Shown: positions 1-8,353 of the stretch, one piece after another
Layout of the letters: each line of letters starts with the position of its first letter
Numbering within the stretch: the stretch's first letter is position 1
Assembly (NCBI RefSeq): GCF_025630775.1
Contig: NZ_JAOSZE010000001.1
Coordinates: forward strand, 1-64,000
Direction: 5' to 3'
Length of the DNA: 64,000 bases
From: Actinoplanes sp. KI2
GTDB taxonomy: Bacteria > Actinomycetota > Actinomycetes > Mycobacteriales > Micromonosporaceae
Notes under the pieces: generated by a model
What the model was told of the DNA's origin: nothing
Seen by the model: the letters and a program-made list of their open reading frames with translations, nothing else
Database searches by the model: none
Translations under genes and position numbers: made by a program

Positions 1-63
1 GAGCCGGGAGCCGGGAGCCGGGAGCCGGGAGCCGGGAGCCGGGAGCCGGGAGCCGGGAGCCGG
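1..63. repeat. 7-bp tandem repeat (gagccgg)n at the window edge
   Basis: Nine uninterrupted copies of a 7-bp unit (gagccgg) run up to the first parS site. The array may extend left of the window. No reading frame is credible here because the unit gives open frames on both strands. Confidence 0.9.
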
Positions 64-77
64 GTTTCACGTGAAAC
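64..77. promoter_or_regulatory. parS centromere site 1
   Basis: A perfect 14-bp palindrome, GTTTCACGTGAAAC, the binding and CTP-loading site of ParB in most bacteria. With two more copies 1.2 kb away it marks an origin-proximal partition locus; parB is therefore probably just left of the window. Confidence 0.95.
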
Positions 78-1192
78 CAATCGCTTCCCCGGCGCAGCCG
101 GAGCCCGGCGGAGTCCGGCCGTTGGTCGCCTCCTCCGGCTGGGCGGTGGCGCGACCTCCGCCAGCAATGCACGTCGGGCGAACCTCGATGCCAGCCCCAC
201 GGACAAACGGGAGTGACGAAGACGGCGACGCCTGCGGCAGGCCGGCGTAGCCGATGGCCGTCGTTACATCGGTCCAGAGATCGAGGCCGAGCCGGCCATA
301 CAGCGCCGCCGAGCCGCGCCTGCCTTGGGTGGGAAGTCGCATCGGGTCAGCCGCAATATTCCGACGCTGCTGGCGTCGACGTCGTCGGCATTGGCGCCTG
401 CGTGGGCGGCCCGGCGAGCGGGCGGGCGGAGGCAGCTCGCGGAGCGCGTGTGCGGAATTGCATGGCCGGTGTAGGGCGGGAGCCAGGACTCACGAGCGAC
501 GGAAGGCTGCCCCGCCATCCATAGCTACGGCCGGGCGCTTGCTCGGCGGTCGACGTGGACGCCGACTCCGAGGGCGAGGCGAGGGCAGGGCAGGGCGAGA
601 GCGCAGGGCGCAGGGCGCGGGGCGCGGGGCGCGGGTGGGCCCAGGGCGAGGCGAGGGGTTGGCCCATGGCGAGGGCGAGGGTGCGGACGAGGCGAAGGCA
701 CGGACGAGGCGGCGAGGGCACGGACAAGGCGGCGAGGGCACGGACGAGGCGGCGAGGGCACGGACGAGGCGGCGAGGGCACGGACGAGGCGGCGAGGGCA
801 CGGACGAGGCGGCGAGGGCACGGACAATGCGGCGAGGGCCACGGACAAGGCGGGGCGGGCGGAGGGCGAGGGCGGGCGCGGGGCGAGGGCGGCCGCGGGG
901 CGACGGCGGGCGCAGGGCGCCGGCGCGGGCGCGGGCGCGGGCAAGGTTAGGGCAATGGGACGCGAGGGCGAGGCCGACAGGCGACAGGCGACAGACGACA
1001 GGCGACAGGCGACGGAGACGGCGAGGGGACGGGATGGCGACGGGATGGGACCCCATCCGGGAACGGCACTCGGGTGGGCCGGCCACGGCCCTTGGTCGCC
1101 ATCGAGGCCTGTTCACTTGGGTGGGCGGAAAGTGAATGCGAGTCTGGCTCCAAGACTCGGCGGGCCGGCATGCTCGGGCGCTGCCTCGGCGG
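78..1192. other. Gene-poor GC-rich stretch between parS sites
   Basis: No convincing gene. Every frame stays open over 540-960 only because the sequence is purine-biased and repetitive (gagggc/gcgagg runs), giving Arg/Ala/Gly-rich translations on one strand and Pro/Ser/Arg-rich ones on the other, without initiation signals. It holds the 20-bp tandem array and a short run of cgacaggcgaca units near 980-1015. Confidence 0.7.
681..850. repeat. 20-bp minisatellite
   Basis: Seven full copies (701-840) of a 20-bp unit, cggacgaggcggcgagggca, with degenerate flanking half-copies. Variants are single-base (gac-a-aggc, aatgc). The unit is not a multiple of three, which argues against coding. Confidence 0.9.
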
Positions 1193-1239
1193 TTATCCAC
1201 AGGCTGTGGGTAACGGCTGTTGAGAAACCGGCTGGGGCG

Positions 1240-1253
1240 GTTTCACGTGAAAC
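1240..1253. promoter_or_regulatory. parS centromere site 2
   Basis: Perfect GTTTCACGTGAAAC palindrome between the forward and reverse DnaA boxes. Confidence 0.95.
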
Positions 1254-1317
1254 AACGTTGATGGAGGGGTGGCCTTCCAAGGGTTCATCCACAGGGCGTG
1301 CAAGGCTGCGACGTCGT

Positions 1318-1331
1318 GTTTCACGTGAAAC
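1318..1331. promoter_or_regulatory. parS centromere site 3
   Basis: Perfect GTTTCACGTGAAAC palindrome, 64 bp after site 2 and just before the two reverse DnaA boxes. Confidence 0.95.
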
Positions 1332-1488
1332 CGGGCGGCCTGTGGATAACTTCTGTGGATAACTGTGGGGGTTGCTTGGTGTCCACGGACCGTGATCGGC
1401 ATCGATGGTGATCTCGGTGATGAGACGGCCGACGCATGGTTACCGTGCCGCCGGAAAATTGACCCGGGACACACGCCTTGACCTCGGC

Positions 1489-1494
1489 TAAAGT
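1489..1494 (+). promoter_or_regulatory. Possible -10 of a leaderless transcript
   Basis: TAAAGT fits the actinobacterial -10 pattern TANNNT and sits six bases before the GTG at 1501, which has no Shine-Dalgarno sequence. That spacing is what leaderless mRNAs show. No clear -35. Confidence 0.35.
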
Positions 1495-1500
1495 CACGCC

Positions 1501-2361
1501 GTGCCCGACAACGCCGCCCCTCTGCCCGACTTCACGCGCTGGCCCTCCTTCCCGTTCGAGGGCGACATGCGGGTCAAACCCCTGGCCGACCCGGTTGAGG
1601 TCGAGCCGCCGCGCAGCGGTGAGGACGCGGCGGACTGCGTTGCCTGCAACACCCCTGATGAGGCGTACATCTGGGTCAGTGAACGGTGGCGAGTCCGGGC
1701 CATGGATCGCCCCACAGGGCTGCCGATGGTCCTCATCCTCGAGTGCCGGTCGCACCTCGATCTCGGCGACCTGCCCAACCTGCTCGCCGCCGAGCTCGGT
1801 GTGATGACGGTGCGCCTCGAGCGGGCGATCCGATCGCTGGACGGCGTGGCGCGCGTTCATGTCAACCGATGGGGTGACGGCTCCGCACATTTGCATCTGT
1901 GGTTCCTGGCCCGCCCCTACGGCCGGCTACAGCTCCGCGGCACGTTCCTTTCGCTCTGGGACGACATCCTTCCGGTGATCCCCGAGCCTCAGTGGCGGGA
2001 AAACCTCGCCCTGGTTGCCGCGTGGCTTGCGGAGTTCGGCGGCCAGGCGATCGCCGAGCCGCCGCACATCCAATGGGAGGCGCCTTCCACGATCACACAT
2101 AGCCCGTCCGCGGCGCACGACGCCGACGACCACCGCCCCGCCACCCTGGGCGACGTCGAAGCGAAGACCGACGCCGAAATCGGGACCGGGACGGAGACCA
2201 AGACCGAAACCGAGGCGAAGAACGGGACCGGGACGGAGGCCGAGACCGAGGCGACGGTCGCGACTGAGGCCAAGACCGAGACCAAGACGGCGTCAACGAT
2301 CGCGGTCGCGAACGACATGGTGGAGGACGTCCCTGCCGTGCAACCCAGGGCGATCACGTAA
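1501..2361 (+). CDS. Conserved HIT-like protein of the parB neighbourhood
   Basis: A 286-residue protein. The N-terminal 190 residues look folded and include 'GDGSAHLHLWFLARP' near residue 126, which resembles the H-x-H-x-hydrophobic strand of HIT/GalT-type nucleotide hydrolases, but only part of the usual HxHxH triad is visible. The last ~85 residues are a Thr/Glu/Lys-rich low-complexity tail (repeated TETK, TEAE). The GTG start is chosen because the frame begins there and a -10-like TAAAGT sits six bases upstream. Substrate unknown; a role in partition or cell cycle is only suggested by position. Confidence 0.75.
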   Translation: MPDNAAPLPDFTRWPSFPFEGDMRVKPLADPVEVEPPRSGEDAADCVACNTPDEAYIWVSERWRVRAMDRPTGLPMVLILECRSHLDLGDLPNLLAAELGVMTVRLERAIRSLDGVARVHVNRWGDGSAHLHLWFLARPYGRLQLRGTFLSLWDDILPVIPEPQWRENLALVAAWLAEFGGQAIAEPPHIQWEAPSTITHSPSAAHDADDHRPATLGDVEAKTDAEIGTGTETKTETEAKNGTGTEAETEATVATEAKTETKTASTIAVANDMVEDVPAVQPRAIT

Positions 2362-2526
2362 AAGCGGCGCCGCGATTCTGCCCAGGGACCTGCACGCCGG
2401 ATCACGCTAGCGGCCCGGCGATAACCCGGGCGCCCGCGAGCAGGTCATTGCGCGCGGCTGCCCAGGGCCAGCGATAACAAGGCAGCCCCAGAGCCGGCCA
2501 GCCCGACCCCCGCGCGGGACGCGCGA

Positions 2527-3495
2527 CTACGCCCGGGCCACAGCCCGCCCGATCAGCGTCGCCAGGATGTGGCCCAGATCGAGGCCGGCCGCCTGCACTG
2601 CGAGCGGCAACAGCGAGGTCTCGGTCATCCCGGGCGACACGTTGATCCCGAGCACCTGCGGCGAACCGTCCTCGGCCACGATCAGATCGACCCGGGACAG
2701 GTCGCGCAGGCCGAGCGCCTTGTGCGCGGCGAGCGCCGTCTCGGCGACCCGCGCGGTCGTCTCGTCGTCGAGCCGGGCGGGCGTGTGCCACGTGGTCAGG
2801 CCGGCCGTGTAGCGGGCCGCGTAGTCGTACACCCCGTCCCGGGGCACGATCTCGACGATCGGCAACGCCTGGGGGCCGGAGCCGAGGTCAACAATCGACA
2901 CGGCGACATCCTTGCCCCGCACGTACCTCTCGACCAGCGCGGTCGAGTCGTACGCGAAGCACCCCACCATCGCGGCCGGAAGATCCACCTCTTCCCGGAC
3001 CACCGCGGCTCCCAGGCCGGAGCCGCCCTGCGCCGGCTTGACCATCAGCGGCAGGCCGAGCCGGTCGACGATCCGGTCGAGCACCGCGACCGCGCCCAGC
3101 TCGGAGAACCGGTCGTGCGGCAGCGCCACCCAGTCGGGCGTCGGGATGCCCGCCTCGCGCAGCATCGATTTGGCCGACGGCTTGTCCCAGGCCAGCCGGG
3201 AGGCGCGCGCGTCGCAGCCGACGTAGGGCACCCCGCACAGGTCGAGCACCCCGCGCAGCGACCCGTCCTCGCCGGTGGCGCCGTGCAGCGCGATCACCAC
3301 GGCGTCCGGTGGATCCGCCTGCAGAGCGGGCAGCAGCGAGACGTCCGCGTCGTGCATCTCGGCGTGCACACCTGCGTCGCGCAGCGCGTCGAGCACGCGG
3401 CGGCCGGAGCGCAGCGAGACGTCCCGTTCGTACGACAGGCCACCGGCCAGAACCATCACGCGCACATCGTCACCTGCAGCCATAGAAGGGATCAT
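2527..3495 (-). CDS. D-alanine-D-alanine ligase-like ATP-grasp protein
   Basis: A 322-residue ATP-grasp protein of the Ddl family, which makes D-Ala-D-Ala for peptidoglycan. Visible are the N-terminal 'MVLAGGLSYERDVSL' substrate-domain motif, the ATP-grasp 'VKPAQGGSGLG' and the C-terminal 'INVSPGMTETSLLP' loop. In canonical Ddl the last motif begins E-x-N and the Glu binds Mg2+; here it is 'LGIN', Gly replacing Glu, so activity is uncertain. The ATG overlaps the stop of the upstream aminotransferase (ATGA), so the two are translationally coupled; an internal ATG 12 bases later is also possible. The essential Ddl may be elsewhere in the genome. Confidence 0.85.
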   Translation of the reverse strand: MIPSMAAGDDVRVMVLAGGLSYERDVSLRSGRRVLDALRDAGVHAEMHDADVSLLPALQADPPDAVVIALHGATGEDGSLRGVLDLCGVPYVGCDARASRLAWDKPSAKSMLREAGIPTPDWVALPHDRFSELGAVAVLDRIVDRLGLPLMVKPAQGGSGLGAAVVREEVDLPAAMVGCFAYDSTALVERYVRGKDVAVSIVDLGSGPQALPIVEIVPRDGVYDYAARYTAGLTTWHTPARLDDETTARVAETALAAHKALGLRDLSRVDLIVAEDGSPQVLGINVSPGMTETSLLPLAVQAAGLDLGHILATLIGRAVARA

Positions 3496-4802
3496 GCCAA
3501 GTCGGGGCCGGGGGCGTCGGCGGCGGCCGCGCCGCGACGACGATGGTGGTGCGGCGCCGAGGCCGGGCCGAACACCGCCCGCATCGCGAGCTCCTGCTCC
3601 ATCACGCCGGCGAGCCGACGCACACCCTCACGCAGGCGGTCGGGCGACGCGTACGAGAAATTGAGTCTCATGTTGCTCGTTCCGGTGCCGTCCGCGTAGA
3701 AGCCGGTGCCGGGCACGTAGGCCACCCTCGCCGCGATCGCGCGCGGCATCATCGCCTTGGAATCGAGGCCCTCGGGGAGGGTCGCCCAGACGAACAGGCC
3801 GCCCGCCGGGTTGGTCCAGCTGGTGCCGGCCGGCATCAGGTCGCGCAGCGCGGTGAGCAGCACGTCGCGGCGCTCGCGGTAGATCTCGCGGTACGACTTG
3901 ATCTGCTCGCGCCACGGCATGGTGGTGAGGTATTGCGTGACGGCGCCCTGCGCGAAGGCGCTCGGACACAACACGTTCGCCTCGCTCATCATCACGAGCT
4001 TTTCCCGCACCGCGTGCGGCGCGAGGATCCAGCCCACCCGCAGACCGGGAGCGAAGGTCTTGGAGAACGTGCTGACGTAGAAGACCCCATCGCGCCGGCG
4101 CGCGCGCAACGGCAGCGGGGCATCGCCTTCAAAAGACAGCATCCCGTACGGGTCGTCCTCCACCACCAGCAACCCGGCCCGCTCGCAGATCTCGAGCACC
4201 CGCTCCCGCCGCTCCTCGGTGAGCGTCACGCCGGCCGGGTTCTGGAACGTCGGGATGGTGTACAGGAACTTCGCCCGGCGGCCGGATCGCGCCACCGCGG
4301 CGATCGCCTCCTCGAGCGCGGCCGGGATCAGCCCCTCGTAATCCATCGGTACGTGGTGAACCTGTGCCTGGGCGGCCTGGAAGACGCCGAGCGCGCCGAC
4401 ATAGCTCGGGCCCTCGGCGAGCACCACGTCGCCCGGGTCGAGGAAGAGACGGGCGAGCAGGTCGATCGCCTGCTGGCCGCCGACGGTGACCACCACGTCG
4501 TCGGGGGAGGCGCCGCGGATGCCGGAGAGCGCCATCACCTCGCAGATGCGCTCGCGCAGCTCGACCGTGCCCTGGCCGATGCCGTACTGCAGGCTCACCG
4601 CGCCGTGCTCGGCGGCGAGGCTGCCGAGCATCTCGCCGACGGCGTCCAGCGGGAGTGCGGCGATGTATGGGGAGCCGCCGGCCAGCGACACCACCTCGGG
4701 ACGGCTGGCGACGGCGAACAGTGCGCGGATCTCGGAGGTCGTCATCCCGCGCACGCGTCGCGCGTACACATCGGTGTAGTCGTCCTGGGTGGTGCCGGTC
4801 AT
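3492..4802 (-). CDS. PLP-dependent fold-type I aminotransferase (AAT / 2-aminoadipate aminotransferase-like)
   Basis: About 436 residues. The start is the ATG at 4802, preceded by AAGGAGG at seven bases, rather than a longer open frame beginning at 4835. It shows the class I/II layout: 'VTVGGQQAIDLLARL' in the cofactor domain, 'PTFQNPAGVTL', 'VVEDDPYG' (Asp that pairs with the PLP pyridine nitrogen) and 'VSTFSKTFAPGLRVGWI' with the Schiff-base Lys. It resembles LysN/ARO8-type enzymes and the catalytic half of MocR proteins but lacks a DNA-binding N-terminus. The C-terminal ~40 residues are a His/Arg/Ala-rich tail. First gene of a two-gene unit with the Ddl-like gene; the amino-acid substrate cannot be read from sequence. 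Confidence 0.88.
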   Translation of the reverse strand: MTGTTQDDYTDVYARRVRGMTTSEIRALFAVASRPEVVSLAGGSPYIAALPLDAVGEMLGSLAAEHGAVSLQYGIGQGTVELRERICEVMALSGIRGASPDDVVVTVGGQQAIDLLARLFLDPGDVVLAEGPSYVGALGVFQAAQAQVHHVPMDYEGLIPAALEEAIAAVARSGRRAKFLYTIPTFQNPAGVTLTEERRERVLEICERAGLLVVEDDPYGMLSFEGDAPLPLRARRRDGVFYVSTFSKTFAPGLRVGWILAPHAVREKLVMMSEANVLCPSAFAQGAVTQYLTTMPWREQIKSYREIYRERRDVLLTALRDLMPAGTSWTNPAGGLFVWATLPEGLDSKAMMPRAIAARVAYVPGTGFYADGTGTSNMRLNFSYASPDRLREGVRRLAGVMEQELAMRAVFGPASAPHHHRRRGAAAADAPGPDLA

Positions 4803-4970
4803 CTGTGCCCTCCTTAAGGCAGGCCGGGACCACAAATGCTAGTCGGCTCCCGCACGGGAGGCCCTCGGATAACCGGGTGGATGCCCGACCTGGTCCCGTT
4901 CATGGATTTTGCGGCGTAGGATCCTGCCCGGGGCCGGTGGGGGCCTGGCAGACGTACGCGCCGTGGCCCA

Positions 4971-5654
4971 GTGAGGGGGATGGCTGTGTCGCGACGCCTG
5001 GTCAATCTCACGCTGGACACCCTCGAGGACCTGCCCCGCCCATGTCGGCAGTGCGTCTACTGGGAGCTGGACCCGGTCGCCGCCGAGCGGGCGTGCGCGT
5101 CCGGCGACCCGGGCCTGGAAAAAGAGGCGTGGGTGTCGCAGACGCTGCTGGAGTGGGGCTCCTGCGGCAAGCTCGCCTACGTGGATGGCATGCCGGCCGG
5201 GTTCGTGATGTATGCCCCGCCCGCGTACGTCCCCCGCTCGATGGCTTTTCCCACGTCGCCGGTGAGCGCCGACGCGGCGCTGATGATGACCGCGCACGTG
5301 GTGGCCGCGTTCGCCGGTGGCGGCTTGGGCCGCATGCTGGTGCAGGGGGTGGCACGCGATCTGACCAAGCGCGGGGTGAAGGCGATCGAGGCGTTCGGCG
5401 ACGCGAAGTTCGGCGAGGCCGACGACGACAAGCAGACAGGCTGCGTTGCGCCGGTCGATTTCTTCCTCTCCGTCGGCTTTAAGACCGTACGCCCGCATCC
5501 GCGCTATCCGCGGCTACGGCTGGAGTTGCGGACGGCCCTGTCCTGGAAGTCCGACGTCGAGTACGCGCTGGAGAAGCTGCTCGGCTCGATGAGCCCGGAG
5601 ACGCTGCTGCGCCCGGTGCGGCCCGCGACGGCTACGCGGAGCGCGGAGAACTGA
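4971..5654 (+). CDS. GNAT-family N-acetyltransferase
   Basis: A 227-residue protein with the GNAT core: 'GKLAYVDGMPAGFVMYAPP' (strands 2-4) and 'FAGGGLGRMLVQGVARDLTKRG' matching the acetyl-CoA pyrophosphate loop (Q/RxxGxG/A), near residues 115-135. A Cys pair ('CRQC') lies near the N-terminus. The GTG at 4971 and the ATG at 4980 are both possible; the G-rich run between them is too close to the ATG to be an ideal ribosome-binding site. Convergent with the amidase gene, their ends overlapping by about 23 bases. Acceptor unknown. Confidence 0.8.
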   Translation: MRGMAVSRRLVNLTLDTLEDLPRPCRQCVYWELDPVAAERACASGDPGLEKEAWVSQTLLEWGSCGKLAYVDGMPAGFVMYAPPAYVPRSMAFPTSPVSADAALMMTAHVVAAFAGGGLGRMLVQGVARDLTKRGVKAIEAFGDAKFGEADDDKQTGCVAPVDFFLSVGFKTVRPHPRYPRLRLELRTALSWKSDVEYALEKLLGSMSPETLLRPVRPATATRSAEN

Positions 5655-6786
5655 GGGCCACGCGGAGCTGCCGCACGTCGATCGAGCCGGTCGGCACGTC
5701 GATCTCGACGGGGTAGTACATCCGCTGCACCGCGGCCAGGATCGCCTCGACGATCTGATCCCGGAACAGTGGATTCACCAGCCGATCACGGTCGGTGGGC
5801 GAGGTCAGGTAACCCAGGTCGACGCGTACGGCCGGCATCTGGGTCAGCCGTAGCAGCTCCCAGGTCTTGGCGTGGATCCGGCAGTCCCGCATCCCGGTCC
5901 GCACCACGATCTCGCGCTGCACCAGGTTGGCCAGCCGCTCGCCGACCGTGGAGCTCAGCCCGTTGCCGGTGCCGTAGTGGTAGGTCGCCACCCCGTGCGC
6001 GGCCTCGTTCTCGTGCCCGTCGACGTGCAGCGAGATCAGTAGGTCGGCGCCCAGGCTGTTGGCCAGCGTGGCCCGCTCGGCGCCGGTCATCGGCCGGGCC
6101 GGGTGCGGGCCGCGGGTCAGGTGCACCCGCATGCCGGCCGCGGCGAGCCGGCCCTCGAGCCGGGCGGCCAGGTCGAAGACGAGATCGGCCTCGGTCCAGC
6201 GCAGCGGGCCCTCGGGGACCACCACGCCCAGGTCGTCGCCGCCGCCGTGGCCCGCGTCGATCACGATGGTCTTGCCCATCAGGTTGGTGCCGGCCTGGCG
6301 GAACGCCTCGGCCTCGCGCAGCCACTGGGGGCGGCCGCCGACGACCTTGCGGCCGAGCCGGCGCAGCGCCTTCATGGTGTTGGGACCGCACGACCCGTCG
6401 GGGGTCAGGCCGACCTCGCGTTGGAACTGGGCGACCGCGCGGGCGGTGCGCCCGCCGTAGATCGAGTCGGCGCGGCCGGTGTCGTACCCCATCTCCAGCA
6501 GCCGCTCCTGCAGCGCCCGGACGTCCTCGCCGACCAGCGCGGCCGGTACCGAGTGGTAGAGCGTGCGGGCGCCGAGCCGCCAGCGCGCCGCATCCAGCGC
6601 GCCCCAGGTCTCGTCGCCGACCAGCCCGTCGACGCCGATGCCGCGGCTCTGCTGGAACGCGCGGACCGCGGTGTCCATGGCGTCGTCGAAGGCGTCCGAG
6701 GGGCTGTCGAGCAGATCCAGGCCAACCAGGATGGATCTGATCTCGGCAACGGCCGGGCCGCTGTCTCCACGTCGGATGGAACGCAC
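5632..6786 (-). CDS. cwlM: CwlM-like peptidoglycan-binding / amidase_3 protein
   Basis: About 384 residues from the GTG at 6786, which has AAGGAG six bases upstream. Two PG_binding_1 domains come first (about 3-65 and 78-150; 'AVRAFQQSRGIGVDGLVGDETWGAL' pattern), then an N-acetylmuramoyl-L-alanine amidase_3 domain (about 170-375). The usual zinc ligands are visible as 'DAGHGG', 'WTEADL' and 'SLHVDG', but the C-terminal catalytic Glu motif reads 'VRVDLGYL', with Asp. No signal peptide. In mycobacteria the cytoplasmic homologue CwlM is a PknB-phosphorylated activator of MurA rather than a hydrolase. Its place directly after trxA matches the mycobacterial order, so a regulatory role is likely. 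Confidence 0.85.
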   Translation of the reverse strand: MRSIRRGDSGPAVAEIRSILVGLDLLDSPSDAFDDAMDTAVRAFQQSRGIGVDGLVGDETWGALDAARWRLGARTLYHSVPAALVGEDVRALQERLLEMGYDTGRADSIYGGRTARAVAQFQREVGLTPDGSCGPNTMKALRRLGRKVVGGRPQWLREAEAFRQAGTNLMGKTIVIDAGHGGGDDLGVVVPEGPLRWTEADLVFDLAARLEGRLAAAGMRVHLTRGPHPARPMTGAERATLANSLGADLLISLHVDGHENEAAHGVATYHYGTGNGLSSTVGERLANLVQREIVVRTGMRDCRIHAKTWELLRLTQMPAVRVDLGYLTSPTDRDRLVNPLFRDQIVEAILAAVQRMYYPVEIDVPTGSIDVRQLRVALSSPRSA

Positions 6787-6890
6787 GCGGGACTCCTTGC
6801 ATGGGTCCGAGGGAAATGAAGAACGACTTCGGAGCGTACTCCCCAACCGCCGCACCCACCCGGTGGCGCAATCCGCCCGGGGCACGACAA

Positions 6891-6918
6891 CGCCCCGCAT
6901 CCGAAAGGATGCGGGGCG
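6891..6918 (-). terminator. Terminator after trxA
   Basis: A perfect 12-bp stem (cgccccgcatcc / ggatgcggggcg) with a GAAA tetraloop, 12 bases past the trxA stop. The T-tract is weak, as is common in actinobacteria. Confidence 0.8.
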
Positions 6919-6929
6919 TGACTATCGGT

Positions 6930-7253
6930 TCAGAGAGCCGACTCGATGAAGCTCACCAGGGCGGTCTTCGGCTTGGCCCCGGTGACCGAGTTGACCGGTT
7001 CGCCACCCTTGAAGATAGTCAGCGTGGGGACCGACATCACCCGGTACGCCCGGGTGGTCTCCGGGTTCTCGTCGATGTTGACGCTGACGATCTCGACCCG
7101 GTCGCCCATCTCCTTGGCGATCTCGCCGAGCAGCGGGTCGACCTTCTTGCAGGGCATGCACCACTCCGCCCAGAAGTCCACCAGCACCGGCTTGTCCGAC
7201 TGCAGCACGTCACTGGTGAACGTGGCGTCGGTGACGGCCTTGCCTGCTCCCAC
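6930..7253 (-). CDS. trxA: Thioredoxin
   Basis: A 107-residue thioredoxin: 'KPVLVDFWAEWCMPCKKVDPLL' carries the redox Cys pair, and the cis-Pro lies in 'VMSVPTLTIFKGG'. The active site is WCMPC instead of the near-universal WCGPC, a change expected to alter redox potential or partners. The gene follows trxB by 13 bases, so reductase and substrate are co-transcribed. Cytoplasmic disulfide reductant for ribonucleotide reductase, PAPS reductase and peroxiredoxins in related bacteria. Confidence 0.96.
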   Translation of the reverse strand: MGAGKAVTDATFTSDVLQSDKPVLVDFWAEWCMPCKKVDPLLGEIAKEMGDRVEIVSVNIDENPETTRAYRVMSVPTLTIFKGGEPVNSVTGAKPKTALVSFIESAL

Positions 7254-7266
7254 GACGACCTCTCCC

Positions 7267-8226
7267 TTACAGCTCTACGAATGAGGCGATGAAGCGTTCG
7301 GCGTCGAGCGCCGCGGCACAACCCGTGCCGGAGGCCGTGATGGCCTGACGATAGGTGTGGTCGACGAGGTCACCGGCGGCGAACACGCCCGGGATGTTGG
7401 TGCGGGTCGAGGGGGAGTCGACCTTCACGTAGCCCTCGTCGTCGAGCTCGATCTGGCCCTTGAACAGCTCACTGCGCGGGTCGTGGCCGATCGCCACGAA
7501 CACACCGGTCACGTCAAGCACCTTGGTCTCGCCGGTCTTGACGTTCTTGAGCCGGACGCCGACGACCTTGCCGTCGTCGCCGAGGATCTCCTCGACGACC
7601 GAGTCCCACTCGATCTTGATCTTCGGGTTGTTCAGGGCGCGTACCTGCATGACCTTGCTGGCCCGGAAGCTGTCCCGGCGGTGCACGATCGTCACGGTCT
7701 CGGCGAAGCGGGTGAGGAAGGTCGCCTCCTCCATCGCGGAGTCGCCGCCGCCGACCACCACGATGTGCTGGTTGCGGAAGAAGAAGCCGTCACAGGTCGC
7801 ACACGACGACACGCCGTGGCCGAGCAGCTCCTGCTCGCCGGGCACCCCGATCGGGCGCCAGGCGGAGCCGGTAGCGAGGATCACGGCGCGGGCGAAGAAC
7901 TCCTTGTCGCCGACCCAGACGGTCTTGAGACCCTCGGTGCCGGCCTCGGTGGGCTTGTCGGTCAGCTCGACCCGGGTCACGTCGTCGGTGAGGAACTCGG
8001 CACCGAACTTCTCGGCCTGCGCCCGCATGTTGTCCATGAGCTCGGGGCCCATGATGCCGTCCCGGTGCCCGGGGAAGTTCTCCACCTCGGTGGTGGTCAT
8101 CAGCGCGCCACCGGACTGGACGCCCTCGATCACGAGCGGCTTGAGATTGGCCCGGGCCGCGTACAACGCCGCGGTGTAGCCGGACGGCCCCGAACCGATG
8201 ATGATCAGATTGCGGACCTCGTCCAC
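7267..8226 (-). CDS. trxB: Thioredoxin reductase (NADPH)
   Basis: About 319 residues from a GTG preceded by AGGGAG at eight bases (the open frame extends further but without signals). The N-terminal FAD motif is '[20 protein letters not shown]'; the redox-active 'CATC' lies in '[13 protein letters not shown]'; the NADPH motif is '[13 protein letters not shown]'; and '[15 protein letters not shown]' closes the FAD site. Low-molecular-weight type. Regenerates TrxA encoded just downstream; the sigM-anti-sigma-trxB-trxA order suggests SigM controls the module under oxidative stress, as in Streptomyces and mycobacteria. Confidence 0.97.
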   Translation of the reverse strand: MDEVRNLIIIGSGPSGYTAALYAARANLKPLVIEGVQSGGALMTTTEVENFPGHRDGIMGPELMDNMRAQAEKFGAEFLTDDVTRVELTDKPTEAGTEGLKTVWVGDKEFFARAVILATGSAWRPIGVPGEQELLGHGVSSCATCDGFFFRNQHIVVVGGGDSAMEEATFLTRFAETVTIVHRRDSFRASKVMQVRALNNPKIKIEWDSVVEEILGDDGKVVGVRLKNVKTGETKVLDVTGVFVAIGHDPRSELFKGQIELDDEGYVKVDSPSTRTNIPGVFAAGDLVDHTYRQAITASGTGCAAALDAERFIASFVEL

Positions 8227-8353
8227 TGCCGACTCCCTGTCGTCAAAAACTCGCCGGGTCAACGCCCGGCGACACTGCACGCTAGAACGTCATGCTAGGC
8301 GCATGCCATTCCCGCCAGGGCGGGCCGTGGCCGACCTCACCGGGGTGTGGCGC

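Larger units (their letters stand above)
1193..1362. promoter_or_regulatory. DnaA-box cluster interleaved with parS
   Basis: Three perfect TTATCCACA boxes: forward at 1193-1201 and reverse at 1341-1349 and 1354-1362. A weaker TTCATCCACA-like site lies near 1283-1292. The boxes bracket two parS sites. In actinobacteria the main oriC lies between dnaA and dnaN, so this is more likely an accessory DnaA-binding or titration site than oriC, but the density is clear. Confidence 0.7.

Noticed and set aside
254..1135. Long overlapping open frames on both strands upstream of the HIT-like gene
   Set aside because: They follow from a GC-rich, purine-biased repetitive sequence, lack Shine-Dalgarno sites and translate to Arg/Gly/Ala or Pro/Ser-rich strings.
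1193..1362. Calling this segment oriC
   Set aside because: There is no dnaA or dnaN next to it and only three perfect boxes with no AT-rich unwinding element; an accessory DnaA site is the safer reading.
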